Origin: Sphingomonas sp. R647
GTDB lineage: Bacteria > Pseudomonadota > Alphaproteobacteria > Sphingomonadales > Sphingomonadaceae
Reading direction: 5' to 3'
NCBI RefSeq assembly: GCF_020177055.1
Contig: NZ_JAIQXT010000001.1
Location: 558,001-622,000, forward strand
DNA: 64,000 nucleotides
Below the pieces are notes generated by a model. The model was given only the letters and a program-made list of their open reading frames with translations. It made no database searches and was not told the DNA's origin. The translations under genes were made by a program, and so were the position numbers. Of this stretch, positions 1 to 8,301 are shown one piece after another. The stretch's first letter is position 1. Every line of letters begins with the position of its first letter.

Positions 1-470
1 ATGACTGGGTGATCGCTCAAGCCCGCTTCTTTCTGTCCGAACAATTCAGCGGCAATGTCGAATTCCTGAAGTCCGGCGCGCTCGGCGTTGACGAGTTGCT
101 GACCATGATGATCTTCGGAATTCCCGGCAAGCAACCTTCATTGCATGCGATGTACGAGCTGAATGTCGCGGCCTGGTTTGGCTCGCACGTTTACCCGGTA
201 AAGTTCGAGGACCTCGTCGCGCACGCCAAGGCGCCGGAAACCGACGCTGCGGCTTCCTTCTTTTCGGCACTGCTGAACGCATGCGGCATCGCGATGCCTG
301 CTGACTGGCAGATGCGTGTCCGCACCGGGGCCAATCCCGCACAAAGCGGAACGGCACGCGACAATCTGACCGGGATCATCAAGCAGTTGCCCGATACGCT
401 GGGCGATCGTCACCGGGCGCTGGTCGATTTCAACGCGCCGGGCCTTCGCGCCCTGCTCGGTTATGCGTAG
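1..470 (+). CDS. Sulfotransferase-like protein, C-terminal part (truncated by window edge)
   Basis: The reading frame is open to the left edge (codons at positions 3, 6 and 9 read D-W-V), so the GTG at position 9 is internal and the true start lies outside. The visible end begins with DWVIAQARFF, which fits the segment after the R-D-P-R motif of PAPS-dependent sulfotransferases. It continues with YPVKFEDLVA, the usual strand before the late helices, and TARDNLTG near the end. Only about 155 residues are present, so the PAPS P-loop cannot be checked. Nine bases separate its stop from the next gene, a TPR-sulfotransferase, suggesting a shared operon. The family assignment is inference from short motifs; the acceptor is unknown. 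Confidence 0.55.
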   Translation, partial: DWVIAQARFFLSEQFSGNVEFLKSGALGVDELLTMMIFGIPGKQPSLHAMYELNVAAWFGSHVYPVKFEDLVAHAKAPETDAAASFFSALLNACGIAMPADWQMRVRTGANPAQSGTARDNLTGIIKQLPDTLGDRHRALVDFNAPGLRALLGYA

Positions 471-479
471 GCTGACTGA

Positions 480-2072
480 ATGAACCACGCCGACACCGTT
501 TCGTCCCGCCCCGCCCTCGCCCGCGCTCGCACGCTGCTCGCTGCGGAAAAGCCCGAGGCAGCGGCGCGCGAGGTGATGGACCATCTGCGACGCTATCCGC
601 GCGATGCGGATGCGCTGACCATGCTGGGGTCGATTGCCAACAGGCTCGGCGCGCTCGAACAGGCGCAGCAATTCCTGCGCCAGGCGATCGCGTTCGGTGC
701 CACGGGGCCAGACGCACGACGTGAGTTGGCGGCCGTCTACAATCAACAGCAGCGCCCGGTCGAGGCTCTGGCACTGATGGAGGCGCTGGAGCAGGAGCTG
801 TCGGATATTTCCATATCCTCCGCACGGAGCGCGCTACTCGACAAGCTGGGACGTCATGACGAGGCGCTTGCGCTTCAACAGCAGTTGGTGAACCAGGCCG
901 GTGACACCCAGCCCAGCCTGCTGATCCCGCTCGGCCATATTCTTCGCGCGATGGGGCGTGTTGACGAGGCGGTAGCCGCCTACCGGCGCGCGGCCGAAGC
1001 CGACTATGAATTTGGCGAAGCGTGGTGGAGTCTCGCCAGCATCAAGCGCAAGGTGCTGACCGATCAGAATCTGGACCTCATCGCGCGTGGCATCGAGATC
1101 GCGATCGACCCGCGCAACAGCGCGCCGCTGCACTTCGCGATGGCCAAGGCGCTGCACGACCGGGGTCGCTACGCCGAAGCCTTCGCCCATTATACCAAGG
1201 GCAATGATCAGCGCGCCGCGAGCCTGCAATATGACCCGGCCGAGCTGACCGACGAAATTAGCGAGATCAAGCGGACGATCGACGCCGATTTCATTGCACG
1301 CATGCCACAGGCGCCAGTGGGCGACGGTTCGGTGCCGATCTTCATCGTCAGCCTGCCGCGGTCGGGTTCCACCCTACTCGAACAGATGTTGGGCAGCCAC
1401 CCTGAGCTCGAAGCGGTCGGCGAACTGCCTTATGGCCCCGCGATCCTGCGCTCGGCGATCGAACTGGCGACACGGCGTGGCCCGATGACCGTGCCGCAAC
1501 TGACCCGCAATCTGACCGACGATCAGGCGCGCGTGCTCGGCGAAGACTATCTGCGGCGTGCTGCCGAGCATCGCCGTACCGACAGCCGGTTTTTCATCGA
1601 CAAGTTGCCGCACAACTGGAGCAACCTGCTCTTCCTGAAGCGCATCCTGCCTCAGGCACGTTTCCTCGACATTCGACGCGATGCGATGGATTGCTGCTTC
1701 TCGAACTACACCCAGCTATTCTCGAGCGCGCACGCATCTTCGTTCGACCTGCGGCATATCGGGCGCAGCTATGTCGATTATGTGCGCCTGATGGATCACA
1801 TCGACGCGACAGCCCCCGGTCTCGTCCACCATATCGACTATGCGGCAATGGTTGATGATCCCGAGCCGCAATTGCGCCCTGCCCTTGCCTATCTCGGGCT
1901 CGACTGGACGCCATCGATCCTGGATTTCCACACGCTCGATCGCGTGGTCCGCACACCCAGCAGCGAGCAGGTGCGCCGCCCGCTCAACCGCGACGGTTTC
2001 GACATCTGGCGCCCCTATTCTGAATGGCTCGCGCCGCTACGCGAAGAGCTCGGCGCACTCGCCGGCGCCTGA
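480..2072 (+). CDS. TPR-repeat sulfotransferase
   Basis: 530 residues. The N-terminal half (about residues 10-240) is made of TPR-like helical pairs (for example ADALTMLGSIANRLGALEQA, then GRVDEAVAAYRRAAEADY). The C-terminal half is a sulfotransferase domain. The 5'-phosphosulfate loop is IVSLPRSGSTLLEQML at about residues 287-303, and a 3'-phosphate-binding region sits near RRDAMDCCFSNY (about 399-410). Proteins of this architecture transfer sulfate from PAPS to a protein or glycan acceptor; the TPR part probably binds the partner. The ATG at 480 follows the upstream sulfotransferase-like gene by 9 bases and the two likely form one transcript. A hairpin terminator follows. The substrate cannot be deduced. 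Confidence 0.85.
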   Translation: MNHADTVSSRPALARARTLLAAEKPEAAAREVMDHLRRYPRDADALTMLGSIANRLGALEQAQQFLRQAIAFGATGPDARRELAAVYNQQQRPVEALALMEALEQELSDISISSARSALLDKLGRHDEALALQQQLVNQAGDTQPSLLIPLGHILRAMGRVDEAVAAYRRAAEADYEFGEAWWSLASIKRKVLTDQNLDLIARGIEIAIDPRNSAPLHFAMAKALHDRGRYAEAFAHYTKGNDQRAASLQYDPAELTDEISEIKRTIDADFIARMPQAPVGDGSVPIFIVSLPRSGSTLLEQMLGSHPELEAVGELPYGPAILRSAIELATRRGPMTVPQLTRNLTDDQARVLGEDYLRRAAEHRRTDSRFFIDKLPHNWSNLLFLKRILPQARFLDIRRDAMDCCFSNYTQLFSSAHASSFDLRHIGRSYVDYVRLMDHIDATAPGLVHHIDYAAMVDDPEPQLRPALAYLGLDWTPSILDFHTLDRVVRTPSSEQVRRPLNRDGFDIWRPYSEWLAPLREELGALAGA

Positions 2073-2076
2073 CTGC

Positions 2077-2115
2077 AAAAAGGGGCGCTCCCGATACCGG
2101 AAGCGCCCCCCTTTT
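2077..2115. terminator. Bidirectional Rho-independent terminator
   Basis: An 8-bp GC-rich stem (GGGGCGCT at 2082-2089 pairing with AGCGCCCC at 2102-2109) has an A-run before it and a T-run after it. It therefore works in both directions between the convergent sulfotransferase gene and ahcY. Confidence 0.85.
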
Positions 2116-2136
2116 CTGTTTCAGCCTGACCGCCGC

Positions 2137-3543
2137 TTAGTAGCGGTAGTGATCCGGCTTGTACGGACCCTGGACCGGAACGCCGATGTAATCGGCCTGC
2201 TTCTGGCTCAGCTTGGTCAGCTTGACGCCCAGCTTCTCCAGATGGAGCGCCGCGACCTTCTCGTCGAGATGCTTGGGCAGGACGTACACGTCGTTCTTGT
2301 ACTTGTCCGCGCCGGTCCACAGTTCGATCTGCGCCAGCACCTGGTTGGTGAACGACGTCGACATCACGAACGACGGATGGCCGGTCGCGTTGCCCAGGTT
2401 CACCAGACGGCCCTTGGACAGGATGATGATCTTCTTGCCATCGGGGAACTCGACCTCGTCGACCTGCGGCTTGATCTCGGTCCACTTCATGTTGTTGAGG
2501 CCAGCGATCTCGATCTCGCTGTCGAAGTGACCGATGTTCGACACGATCGCCATGTTCTTCATCGCGCGCATGTGATCGACGGTCAGCACGCCTTCGTTGC
2601 CGGTCGCGGTGACGAAGATGTCGGCGCGGGTCGCCGCCTCTTCCATCGTCACGACTTCAAAGCCTTCCATCGCCGCCTGCAGTGCGCAGATCGGATCGAC
2701 TTCGGTGACCAGCACGCGCGCGCCGCCATTGCGGAGCGACTGCGCCGAACCCTTGCCGACATCGCCGAAGCCGGCGACGCAGGCGACCTTGCCGGCGAGC
2801 ATGACGTCGGTCGCGCGACGGATCGCGTCGACCAGCGATTCCTTGCAACCATAGAGGTTGTCGAACTTCGACTTGGTCACGCTGTCGTTGACGTTGATCG
2901 CCGGGAAGGGAAGCTTGCCCTTCTTCGACAGCTCATACAGGCGATGCACGCCGGTGGTGGTCTCCTCCGACACGCCCTTGATCGCGGCGACGGTCTTGGT
3001 GAGGTAGCCCGGACGATCGGCCAGGAAGCGCTTGAGCGTCGCGACGAAGATCTCTTCTTCCTCGTTCGACGGGGTGAACAGCTCTTCACCCGCCTCAACG
3101 CGCGCGCCCCACAGCGCGAACATGGTGGCGTCACCGCCATCGTCGAGGATCAGGTTGCAGGTCGTGTCCGTGCCCCAGTCGAAGATGCGGATCACGTAAT
3201 CCCAATATTCCTCAAGCGTCTCGCCCTTGATGGCGAACACCGGGATGCCGGCGGCGGCAATCGCGGCGGCGGCATGGTCCTGGGTCGAATAGATGTTGCA
3301 GGTCGCCCAGCGCACGTCGGCGCCCAGCTCGACCAGCGTCTCGATCAGCACGGCGGTCTGGATCGTCATGTGCAGCGAACCGGTGATGCGCGCACCCTTG
3401 AGCGGCTTGCTCGCGCCGAATTCCTCGCGCAGCGCCATCAGGCCCGGCATTTCGGTTTCGGCGATGTCGATTTCCTTGCGACCGAAATCGGCGAGGCTGA
3501 TATCCTGAATGACGTAATCGGTCTTGTCGAGCGCGGTGGCCAC
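2137..3543 (-). CDS. ahcY: Adenosylhomocysteinase (SAH hydrolase)
   Basis: 468 residues, the usual bacterial length. It hydrolyses S-adenosylhomocysteine to adenosine and homocysteine in the cytosol, removing the inhibitory product of SAM-dependent methylation and feeding the methionine cycle. Family hallmarks are [16 protein letters not shown] near the N-terminus, the NAD-binding loop [10 protein letters not shown], and the invariant C-terminal tail KPDHYRY. The start is GTG at 3543 with GGAGAAAG a few bases upstream. It is on its own behind a palindromic site at 3637-3652, which probably controls it, and ends at a bidirectional terminator. It is a core gene; nothing is missing. Confidence 0.97.
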   Translation of the reverse strand: MATALDKTDYVIQDISLADFGRKEIDIAETEMPGLMALREEFGASKPLKGARITGSLHMTIQTAVLIETLVELGADVRWATCNIYSTQDHAAAAIAAAGIPVFAIKGETLEEYWDYVIRIFDWGTDTTCNLILDDGGDATMFALWGARVEAGEELFTPSNEEEEIFVATLKRFLADRPGYLTKTVAAIKGVSEETTTGVHRLYELSKKGKLPFPAINVNDSVTKSKFDNLYGCKESLVDAIRRATDVMLAGKVACVAGFGDVGKGSAQSLRNGGARVLVTEVDPICALQAAMEGFEVVTMEEAATRADIFVTATGNEGVLTVDHMRAMKNMAIVSNIGHFDSEIEIAGLNNMKWTEIKPQVDEVEFPDGKKIIILSKGRLVNLGNATGHPSFVMSTSFTNQVLAQIELWTGADKYKNDVYVLPKHLDEKVAALHLEKLGVKLTKLSQKQADYIGVPVQGPYKPDHYRY

Positions 3544-3636
3544 GATCTTTCTCCGGCTAATGAACGGTGTCGCCGCAGCATGCCCGCGGCTCTGCGCGCG
3601 CCCCTAGCCGATCAGCGCACGATGCGCAAATGAAAC

Positions 3637-3652
3637 ATAAAGATATCTTTAT
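3637..3652. promoter_or_regulatory. 16-bp perfect palindrome upstream of ahcY (candidate SAH-responsive ArsR/SahR-type operator)
   Basis: ATAAAGATATCTTTAT is a perfect inverted repeat centred between 3644 and 3645, about 95 bases upstream of the ahcY GTG and 15 bases past the stop of the preceding GNAT gene. Being AT-rich in a GC-rich neighbourhood, it stands out. ArsR-type SahR regulators of methionine-cycle genes in Proteobacteria bind AT-rich palindromes of this kind; the link to ahcY is inference. Confidence 0.6.
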
Positions 3653-3667
3653 ATGTCCTTCACGAAG

Positions 3668-4354
3668 TTATGGCGCATCGCGTACCAATATGGGTGCGCG
3701 GATCTCCGTCCGGATGCGGAACCCCATTGCTTCATAGAGCGCGACGGTGCGGAGGTTGCTGGCGTAGCAATGCAGGAATGGCGTCTCGCCACGCGCCAGA
3801 ATTGCGTGAGCAACATGGCGCGTCAGATGCCCGGCCAGCCCGCGACCGCGCCAGTCGGGGGCAGTGCACACCGCGCTGATCTCGGCATAGCCCGGCATCC
3901 GCATCCGCTCACCCGCCATCGCAATCAGTTGTCCATCGACGCGCACGCCGACAAAGCCGCCGAGGCGATGGCTGTGCCGGGCATATGGTCCCGGCTCGGT
4001 GCGCATCGCCAGCGCAAACATCTCATCACCATCAGCTTCGCCCAGCGGCGCGATCACCGGCGGCGCGCGGTCGGCGGCGACCAAGGTATCGAGGACCATC
4101 TGCACCGCCAGCCCCTCACGCACCACCCGCGTTCCCAGCGGCGCAGGCGCGGGCTGCCGCTCGACCAGCCACAACTCGCCATCCTCCGGCACGAGGTCAG
4201 CAAGCGCGGCCAGGCTCTCGGGCGAGTCATCGGCCGCTGCCCCGAACAGGCCGACTGCACGGTCGATCCGCAAAGCGGCGGGACTGCCTTCGGCCAAGTG
4301 GGTCCACCCGCTCGTCAGCGCAAACCAGATTGGGCGATCAAGGAGGTGGCTCAT
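3668..4354 (-). CDS. GNAT family N-acetyltransferase (FR47-like)
   Basis: 228 residues. The C-terminal half carries the GNAT acetyl-CoA loop in VCTAPDWRGRGLAGHLTRHV, followed by FLHCYASNLRTVALYEAMGF, the typical beta5-alpha4 of FR47-like acetyltransferases. The N-terminal half is a more divergent domain with no clear motif. It would transfer an acetyl group from acetyl-CoA to an unknown amine in the cytosol. The gene lies 58 bases downstream of yqgE on the same strand and upstream of the ahcY operator. The substrate cannot be predicted. Confidence 0.85.
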   Translation of the reverse strand: MSHLLDRPIWFALTSGWTHLAEGSPAALRIDRAVGLFGAAADDSPESLAALADLVPEDGELWLVERQPAPAPLGTRVVREGLAVQMVLDTLVAADRAPPVIAPLGEADGDEMFALAMRTEPGPYARHSHRLGGFVGVRVDGQLIAMAGERMRMPGYAEISAVCTAPDWRGRGLAGHLTRHVAHAILARGETPFLHCYASNLRTVALYEAMGFRIRTEIRAPILVRDAP

Positions 4355-4412
4355 GCCCCGCTCCTGCCCTGTCCCACGCCTGCTGTCAGCCTGATAGGTG
4401 CGAGCAATGGGA

Positions 4413-4973
4413 TCAGGCCGTCCCAGCGCCGCTCGACAACAGCCGTGGATCGATGCCGGCGCGGGCGAAGCTGCGTTCCCAGCGGCGATCGGCAGTGTTC
4501 TCGTACAGCAGCGCCGCGTCGCCCGGAACGTTGAACCATCCGTGCCGCGTCATCTCTTCGTCGAGCTGCCCCTCCGCCCAACCAGCATAGCCAAGCGCGA
4601 CGATCCAGCGCGACGGGCCGGTACCTTCGGCAATGGCCCGCAGCACGTCGACGGTCCCCGACAGCGCCCAGCGCCCGGCGACATCGATCGTGTCCTGTCC
4701 GCCCCAATCGGTCGAATGCAGCACAAAGCCGCGTCGCGGCTCGACCGGACCGCCATAGTGAACTGGCGCATCCGGCGCGGCGCCCGGATCGATCTCGAAC
4801 TGGCCGAGCAGTTCGTGAAAGCTCAGCCCTTCGATCTCATGGCCGATCCCGACGCCCAGCGCGCCCTGATCGTCATGCGCGCACATCGCAATCACCGCGC
4901 GCTCGAACCGCGGATCGCCGATCCCGGGCAAGGCGAGCAGGATCTGCCCGGTCAGAAAGCTGCTATCGTCCAT
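4413..4973 (-). CDS. YqgE/AlgH family protein
   Basis: 186 residues, normal for the family. The start MDDSSFLTGQILLALPGIGD matches the conserved YqgE opening (S-x-L-x-G-x-L-L-x-A-x-P-x-x-x-D). Further signs are HYGGPVEPRRGFVLHS and the ALGYAGWAEGQLDEE block that ends the domain. The frame stays open upstream to 5567, but that stretch is antisense to the peroxiredoxin gene, so the ATG at 4973 is the start. Function is not firmly established; structures exist and a regulatory role has been proposed. It is transcribed with the GNAT gene and divergent from the peroxiredoxin gene. Confidence 0.9.
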   Translation of the reverse strand: MDDSSFLTGQILLALPGIGDPRFERAVIAMCAHDDQGALGVGIGHEIEGLSFHELLGQFEIDPGAAPDAPVHYGGPVEPRRGFVLHSTDWGGQDTIDVAGRWALSGTVDVLRAIAEGTGPSRWIVALGYAGWAEGQLDEEMTRHGWFNVPGDAALLYENTADRRWERSFARAGIDPRLLSSGAGTA

Positions 4974-5081
4974 CGCGCGCCAACATAGGCGCACGGCTTG
5001 CGCTCCGCCACGCTTGAAAATCCCGACAACCATGCCACTTGGACGGCAAGCCGCAGTTCCGCGGAGTGAGAGGAAAACCAG

Positions 5082-5561
5082 ATGACGATCCAGATCGGCG
5101 AACGCATTCCCAGCACCACCTTCGTCAAGGCGACCGAAAGCGGGCCTGAGCAGGTCAGCTCGGACGAATATTTCGCGGGCCGCAAGGTCGCGCTGTTCTC
5201 GGTCCCGGGCGCGTTCACCCCGACCTGCTCGGCGCGTCACCTGCCCGGCTATGTCGAGAAGGCCGAAGAGCTGAAGGCGAAGGGCGTCGACGAAATCGCG
5301 TGCACTGCTGTCAATGACGCGTTCGTGATGGGCGCCTGGGCGAAGGGCGCCGATGCCGGCGACATCGCCATGCTTTCGGACGGCAATGGTGCCTTTGCCA
5401 AGGCGGTCGGCCTCGAGTTCGATGGCAGCAAGTTCGGGATGGGCACGCGCGGCCAGCGTTATTCGATGCTGATCAACGACGGCGTGGTCGAACAGCTTCA
5501 CGTCGAAGCACCGGGCGAGTTCAAGGTCAGCTCGGCCGAGCATCTGCTTGAGAATCTCTGA
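5082..5561 (+). CDS. Peroxiredoxin, Prx5 type
   Basis: 159 residues, the length of Prx5/AhpE-like thiol peroxidases. It reduces H2O2 and organic hydroperoxides using a glutaredoxin or thioredoxin partner in the cytosol. The peroxidatic cysteine is Cys49 in PGAFTPTCS, with the conserved Thr46 and Pro42. A second Cys at 74 (EIACTAV) may be the resolving residue, as in atypical 2-Cys members. A GAGAGGA ribosome site lies about 7 bases before the ATG. It stands alone, divergent from yqgE. Confidence 0.93.
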   Translation: MTIQIGERIPSTTFVKATESGPEQVSSDEYFAGRKVALFSVPGAFTPTCSARHLPGYVEKAEELKAKGVDEIACTAVNDAFVMGAWAKGADAGDIAMLSDGNGAFAKAVGLEFDGSKFGMGTRGQRYSMLINDGVVEQLHVEAPGEFKVSSAEHLLENL

Positions 5562-5646
5562 CGCCATCCGGTCTTGCCCGGATTGACGATCAACCGGGAT
5601 CGGAAGACTAACCGTTTCAGTCGCGCGCCGGTTTCCCGTTGACGGT

Positions 5647-5671
5647 GGAACCGGTGTGCGGCGAAGCTGTT
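5647..5671 (+). promoter_or_regulatory. Candidate EcfG-type (general stress sigma factor) promoter
   Basis: GGAAC at 5647-5651 is followed by 17 bases and GTT at 5669-5671. This fits the GGAAC-N16/17-GTT pattern known for alphaproteobacterial general-stress EcfG sigma factors. It would start transcription about 20 bases before the small protein gene at 5697. Confidence 0.5.
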
Positions 5672-5696
5672 GTCACTGTGGAAGGGAGACCCCGAA

Positions 5697-5951
5697 ATGA
5701 CCACCGAGACCAAGCCCGCCGCCACTCCGGCGACGACCGAAACCGCCAGCGAGGACACGCTGTTCAGCCAGGCCAAGGAAGCACTTTCCGACGCCGGTGA
5801 GACGATCGGCGACGTCGTCGACGATCTTGTGGAAGCGGCCAAGAAGAACCCCGTCGCGACCGCCGCGATTGCCGCAGGCGCGGCCGCCGCAGTGGCGGGT
5901 GCCGCATTCGGCATCAGCAAGCTGCTCGACAAGGACGACGACGCGAAGTGA
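5697..5951 (+). CDS. Small membrane-anchored protein, DUF883/YqjD-like in design
   Basis: 84 residues. An acidic helical N-terminal part (SQAKEALSDAGETIGDVVDDL) leads into a KKNP break and one Ala/Gly-rich membrane segment (about residues 48-70), ending in a charged LLDKDDDAK tail. This design resembles the YqjD/ElaB/DUF883 proteins, which are stress- or stationary-phase-induced inner-membrane proteins, but the similarity is in layout only. The ATG at 5697 was chosen over 5670 because GGAAGGGAGA lies just before it. A candidate EcfG promoter precedes it and a hairpin follows. Confidence 0.75.
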   Translation: MTTETKPAATPATTETASEDTLFSQAKEALSDAGETIGDVVDDLVEAAKKNPVATAAIAAGAAAAVAGAAFGISKLLDKDDDAK

Positions 5952-5997
5952 CGCTTTGCGGCACGTCGATCCCCGCGATCGGCGTGCCGCGAAAGCG
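5952..5997 (+). terminator. Hairpin after the small stress-type gene
   Basis: CGCTTTGCGGCACG (5952-5965) pairs with CGTGCCGCGAAAGCG (5983-5997) with one bulged base. It starts right after the stop codon. There is no clear T-run, so it may be a weak terminator or a 3'-stabilising stem. Confidence 0.5.
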
Positions 5998-6066
5998 ACC
6001 GCGTCTCCGTCGTCCGCTACCCCATCGAGTCTTGCCAATGTCATCGCGGCAAATTAGCCGTTGAAG

Positions 6067-7503
6067 ATGACACAAGCAGAAACAATCGTCGCCGAACTGG
6101 ATCGGCTGCACACCGCCTCCGTCACCCGCCTGCGTGAGGCCCTCGATCTCTATCTGACCCAGGGGATCGCCCCGGATCCGCAGCACCGTCACGACGGCAG
6201 CTTCGCCTATCCCGAAATCCGCGTCCGCTACCGCAACGAGGTCGATCGCCCGACCCCGGCGCGCAGCTTTGGCCGCCTTGTCGAGCCCGGCGACTATGCA
6301 ATCAGCGTCACTCGCCCCGCGATGTTCGCCGATTATCTGATCGAGCAGCTGACCCTGCTGATCGAGGATTATGACGTCGAGGTCACCGCGACCACCGGGC
6401 GTCAGGAAATCCCCTTCCCCTATGTCATCGACCCTAGCCATGTGCTGAAGATGGATCAGGTGTCGGTGCTCGAACTCGCGCGGCATTTCCCCGCGACTGA
6501 GCTCGCGCATATCGGCGACGAGATCGCCGATGGCAGCTGGATCAGCCAGGATGGCACCCGCCCGCTCGCGCTGTTCGACGCGCTGCGCACCGATTTCAGC
6601 CTCGCGCGGCTGCGCCACTATACCGGCACGCCGACCGAGCATGTCCAGCAGTACATCCTGTTCACCAACTATCACCGCTATGTCGATGAATTCGTCAGCT
6701 GGGCGGCGGAGCAGGTTGGCGAAGGCAGCCGCTTTACCGGCGTGTCCGGGCCGGGCGGCATGATTTTCAAGGCCGGCGACGACCCCGAAATGCTGCTGAC
6801 CGACAGCGCGTGGCGGCGGCACCAGATGCCGGCATGGCATCTGATGGCTGAGGACGGCAGCGGGATCACGCTGGTGAACATCGGCGTCGGCCCGTCCAAT
6901 GCGAAGACGATCACCGACCACCTCGCCGTGCTGCGGCCCGAGGCGTGGCTGATGATCGGCCATTGCGGCGGCCTGCGCCCCAGCCAGCGCATCGGCGACT
7001 ATGTCCTCGCCCACGCCTATCTGCGCGACGATCATGTGCTCGACGACGTGCTGCCGCCCGAAATCCCGATCCCCGCCATCGCCGAAGTGCAGCAGGCGCT
7101 GGCCCGCGCCGCCGAGACGGTATCGGGCCAGTCGGGCGACGAACTCAAGCGCCGCCTGCGCACCGGGACGATCGTCACCACCGACGATCGCAACTGGGAA
7201 CTGCGCTTCTCGCGTTCGGCGCTGCGTTTCTCGCTCAGCCGTGCGGTCGGCGTGGACATGGAGAGCGCGACGCTCGCCGCACAGGGCTATCGCTTCCGCG
7301 TCCCCTACGGCACGCTGCTGTGCGTGTCGGACAAGCCGCTGCATGGCGAGCTGAAGCTCCCGGGCCAGGCCAACCGCTTCTACGAGCGCGCGATTGCCGA
7401 GCATTTGAAGATCGGGATCGAAGCCTGCGAGCAACTGCGGCGCGAGGGCGCCAAACTCCACAGTCGCAAGCTGCGCGCGTTCAACGAGCCGCCCTTCCGG
7501 TAA
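6067..7503 (+). CDS. amn: AMP nucleosidase
   Basis: 478 residues, as in other bacterial AMP nucleosidases. It splits AMP into adenine and ribose 5-phosphate, lowering AMP pools and supplying adenine salvage. The N-terminal AMP nucleosidase domain covers roughly residues 1-170 (FAYPEIRVRY, GRLVEPGDYAISVTRP). The C-terminal half is a purine-nucleoside-phosphorylase fold with LVNIGVGPSNAKT, MIGHCGGLRPSQ and GVDMESATLAAQGY, the last carrying the nucleoside-binding Met-Glu. The TTG at 6061 is in frame but the ATG at 6067 is preferred. It is a single gene between two hairpin-bounded stress-type genes. Confidence 0.95.
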   Translation: MTQAETIVAELDRLHTASVTRLREALDLYLTQGIAPDPQHRHDGSFAYPEIRVRYRNEVDRPTPARSFGRLVEPGDYAISVTRPAMFADYLIEQLTLLIEDYDVEVTATTGRQEIPFPYVIDPSHVLKMDQVSVLELARHFPATELAHIGDEIADGSWISQDGTRPLALFDALRTDFSLARLRHYTGTPTEHVQQYILFTNYHRYVDEFVSWAAEQVGEGSRFTGVSGPGGMIFKAGDDPEMLLTDSAWRRHQMPAWHLMAEDGSGITLVNIGVGPSNAKTITDHLAVLRPEAWLMIGHCGGLRPSQRIGDYVLAHAYLRDDHVLDDVLPPEIPIPAIAEVQQALARAAETVSGQSGDELKRRLRTGTIVTTDDRNWELRFSRSALRFSLSRAVGVDMESATLAAQGYRFRVPYGTLLCVSDKPLHGELKLPGQANRFYERAIAEHLKIGIEACEQLRREGAKLHSRKLRAFNEPPFR

Positions 7504-7537
7504 GTTCGGGGCGAACGCGCGCTTTTCATTGACGCGG

Positions 7538-7562
7538 GAAACCGATTTGCCTCAGGTTGGTT
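7538..7562 (+). promoter_or_regulatory. Weaker EcfG-like promoter candidate
   Basis: GAAAC at 7538-7542, 17 bases, then GTT at 7560-7562. It has the same spacing as the element at 5647-5671 but one mismatch to GGAAC. It lies 28 bases before the H1-like gene. Confidence 0.3.
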
Positions 7563-7590
7563 ACAGACACGAAACCACTGGAGTTGCGTG

Positions 7591-8241
7591 ATGGCGAAAG
7601 CCCCGACCACATCGAACGACGCCGACACCCCGACCGAAGCCAAGGCCGCTGCCAAGCCGCGCAAGGCGGCAGCGAAGCCTGCGGCCAAGGCGGGGGACGC
7701 GAAGGAAGCCGCCCCGGCCAAGGCGCCGGCGAAGGCCAAGGCTCCCGCGAAGCCCAAGGCTCCACCAAAGCCTAAGGTCGCGCCCAAGCCAGCCGCTGAA
7801 GCGCCCGTAGCGATCGAAAAACCTGCGACGCCAGCCAAGGCCCCCGCGCGCAAGCCGGCCGCCGCCAAGGCTCCGGCCCCCGCCGACAAGGCACCGCCCC
7901 CACGCCGCTCCGCCGCGACGCGCAAGCCGGCTGCGAGCGCCAAGCCACGCGCATCGACGCGCAAGACTGCCACCAGCAGCCGCCCGCGCGCCGCGGTCGA
8001 GGCTGCCGCAGCCAAGGTCTCGTCGGCAGCCCAGAGTGCCGCGCAGACCGTGACAGAATCCGCCCCCGTGCAGTTCGTTGCGGAAACGCGCGAGAAAATG
8101 GGCGATCGCAACTTCTTCGCGACCGTGATCGGAGGTGTCGCCGCGATCGGCGCAGCGGTCGCGGGGATCTTTTACGCGGTGCAAAAGGGTCAGGGTGGCC
8201 CGAACGACGCCGACAAGTCGAAGGACAAGCCGGCTAAGTAA
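7591..8241 (+). CDS. Lys/Ala/Pro-rich (histone H1-like) protein with C-terminal membrane segment
   Basis: 216 residues of strongly biased composition. From about residue 15 to 135 it consists of AKAPAK/KPAAK/KPKAP repeats, like the disordered tails of bacterial H1-like or PhaF-type proteins, which bind DNA non-specifically. The C-terminal part differs: an Ala/Ser helix (AAKVSSAAQSAAQTVTES), then a hydrophobic segment FFATVIGGVAAIGAAVAGIF (about 179-198) and a charged end. It may therefore be a membrane-anchored DNA- or polymer-binding protein. The start is the ATG at 7591, with an upstream GGAG. A strong terminator follows. I do not recognise a named family. Confidence 0.7.
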   Translation: MAKAPTTSNDADTPTEAKAAAKPRKAAAKPAAKAGDAKEAAPAKAPAKAKAPAKPKAPPKPKVAPKPAAEAPVAIEKPATPAKAPARKPAAAKAPAPADKAPPPRRSAATRKPAASAKPRASTRKTATSSRPRAAVEAAAAKVSSAAQSAAQTVTESAPVQFVAETREKMGDRNFFATVIGGVAAIGAAVAGIFYAVQKGQGGPNDADKSKDKPAK

Positions 8242-8263
8242 GCCACGCTCCCTCGCCATCGAG

Positions 8264-8299
8264 AAAGGGCCGCCGCGAGATCCTCGCGGCGGCCCTTTT
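8264..8299. terminator. Strong bidirectional terminator
   Basis: AAAGGGCCGCCGCGAG (8264-8279) and CTCGCGGCGGCCCTTTT (8283-8299) form a 16-bp stem with a 3-base loop, flanked by A and T runs. It separates the convergent H1-like and ACE-family genes. Confidence 0.9.
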
Positions 8300-8301
8300 C
8301 G

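Noticed and set aside
1840-3633. Long plus-strand frame opposite ahcY (597 codons)
   Set aside because: Antisense shadow of ahcY in high-GC DNA; Arg/Asp-rich, no family motif, no ribosome site.
3544-3660. SAH or SAM-II riboswitch in the ahcY leader
   Set aside because: I could not find the conserved cores; the palindrome is better explained as a protein operator.
4974-5567. N-terminal extension of yqgE on the minus strand
   Set aside because: Antisense to the peroxiredoxin gene; YqgE homology begins at the ATG at 4973.
5914-7461. Minus-strand frame of 515 codons opposite amn
   Set aside because: Shadow of amn; no recognisable domain and biased composition.
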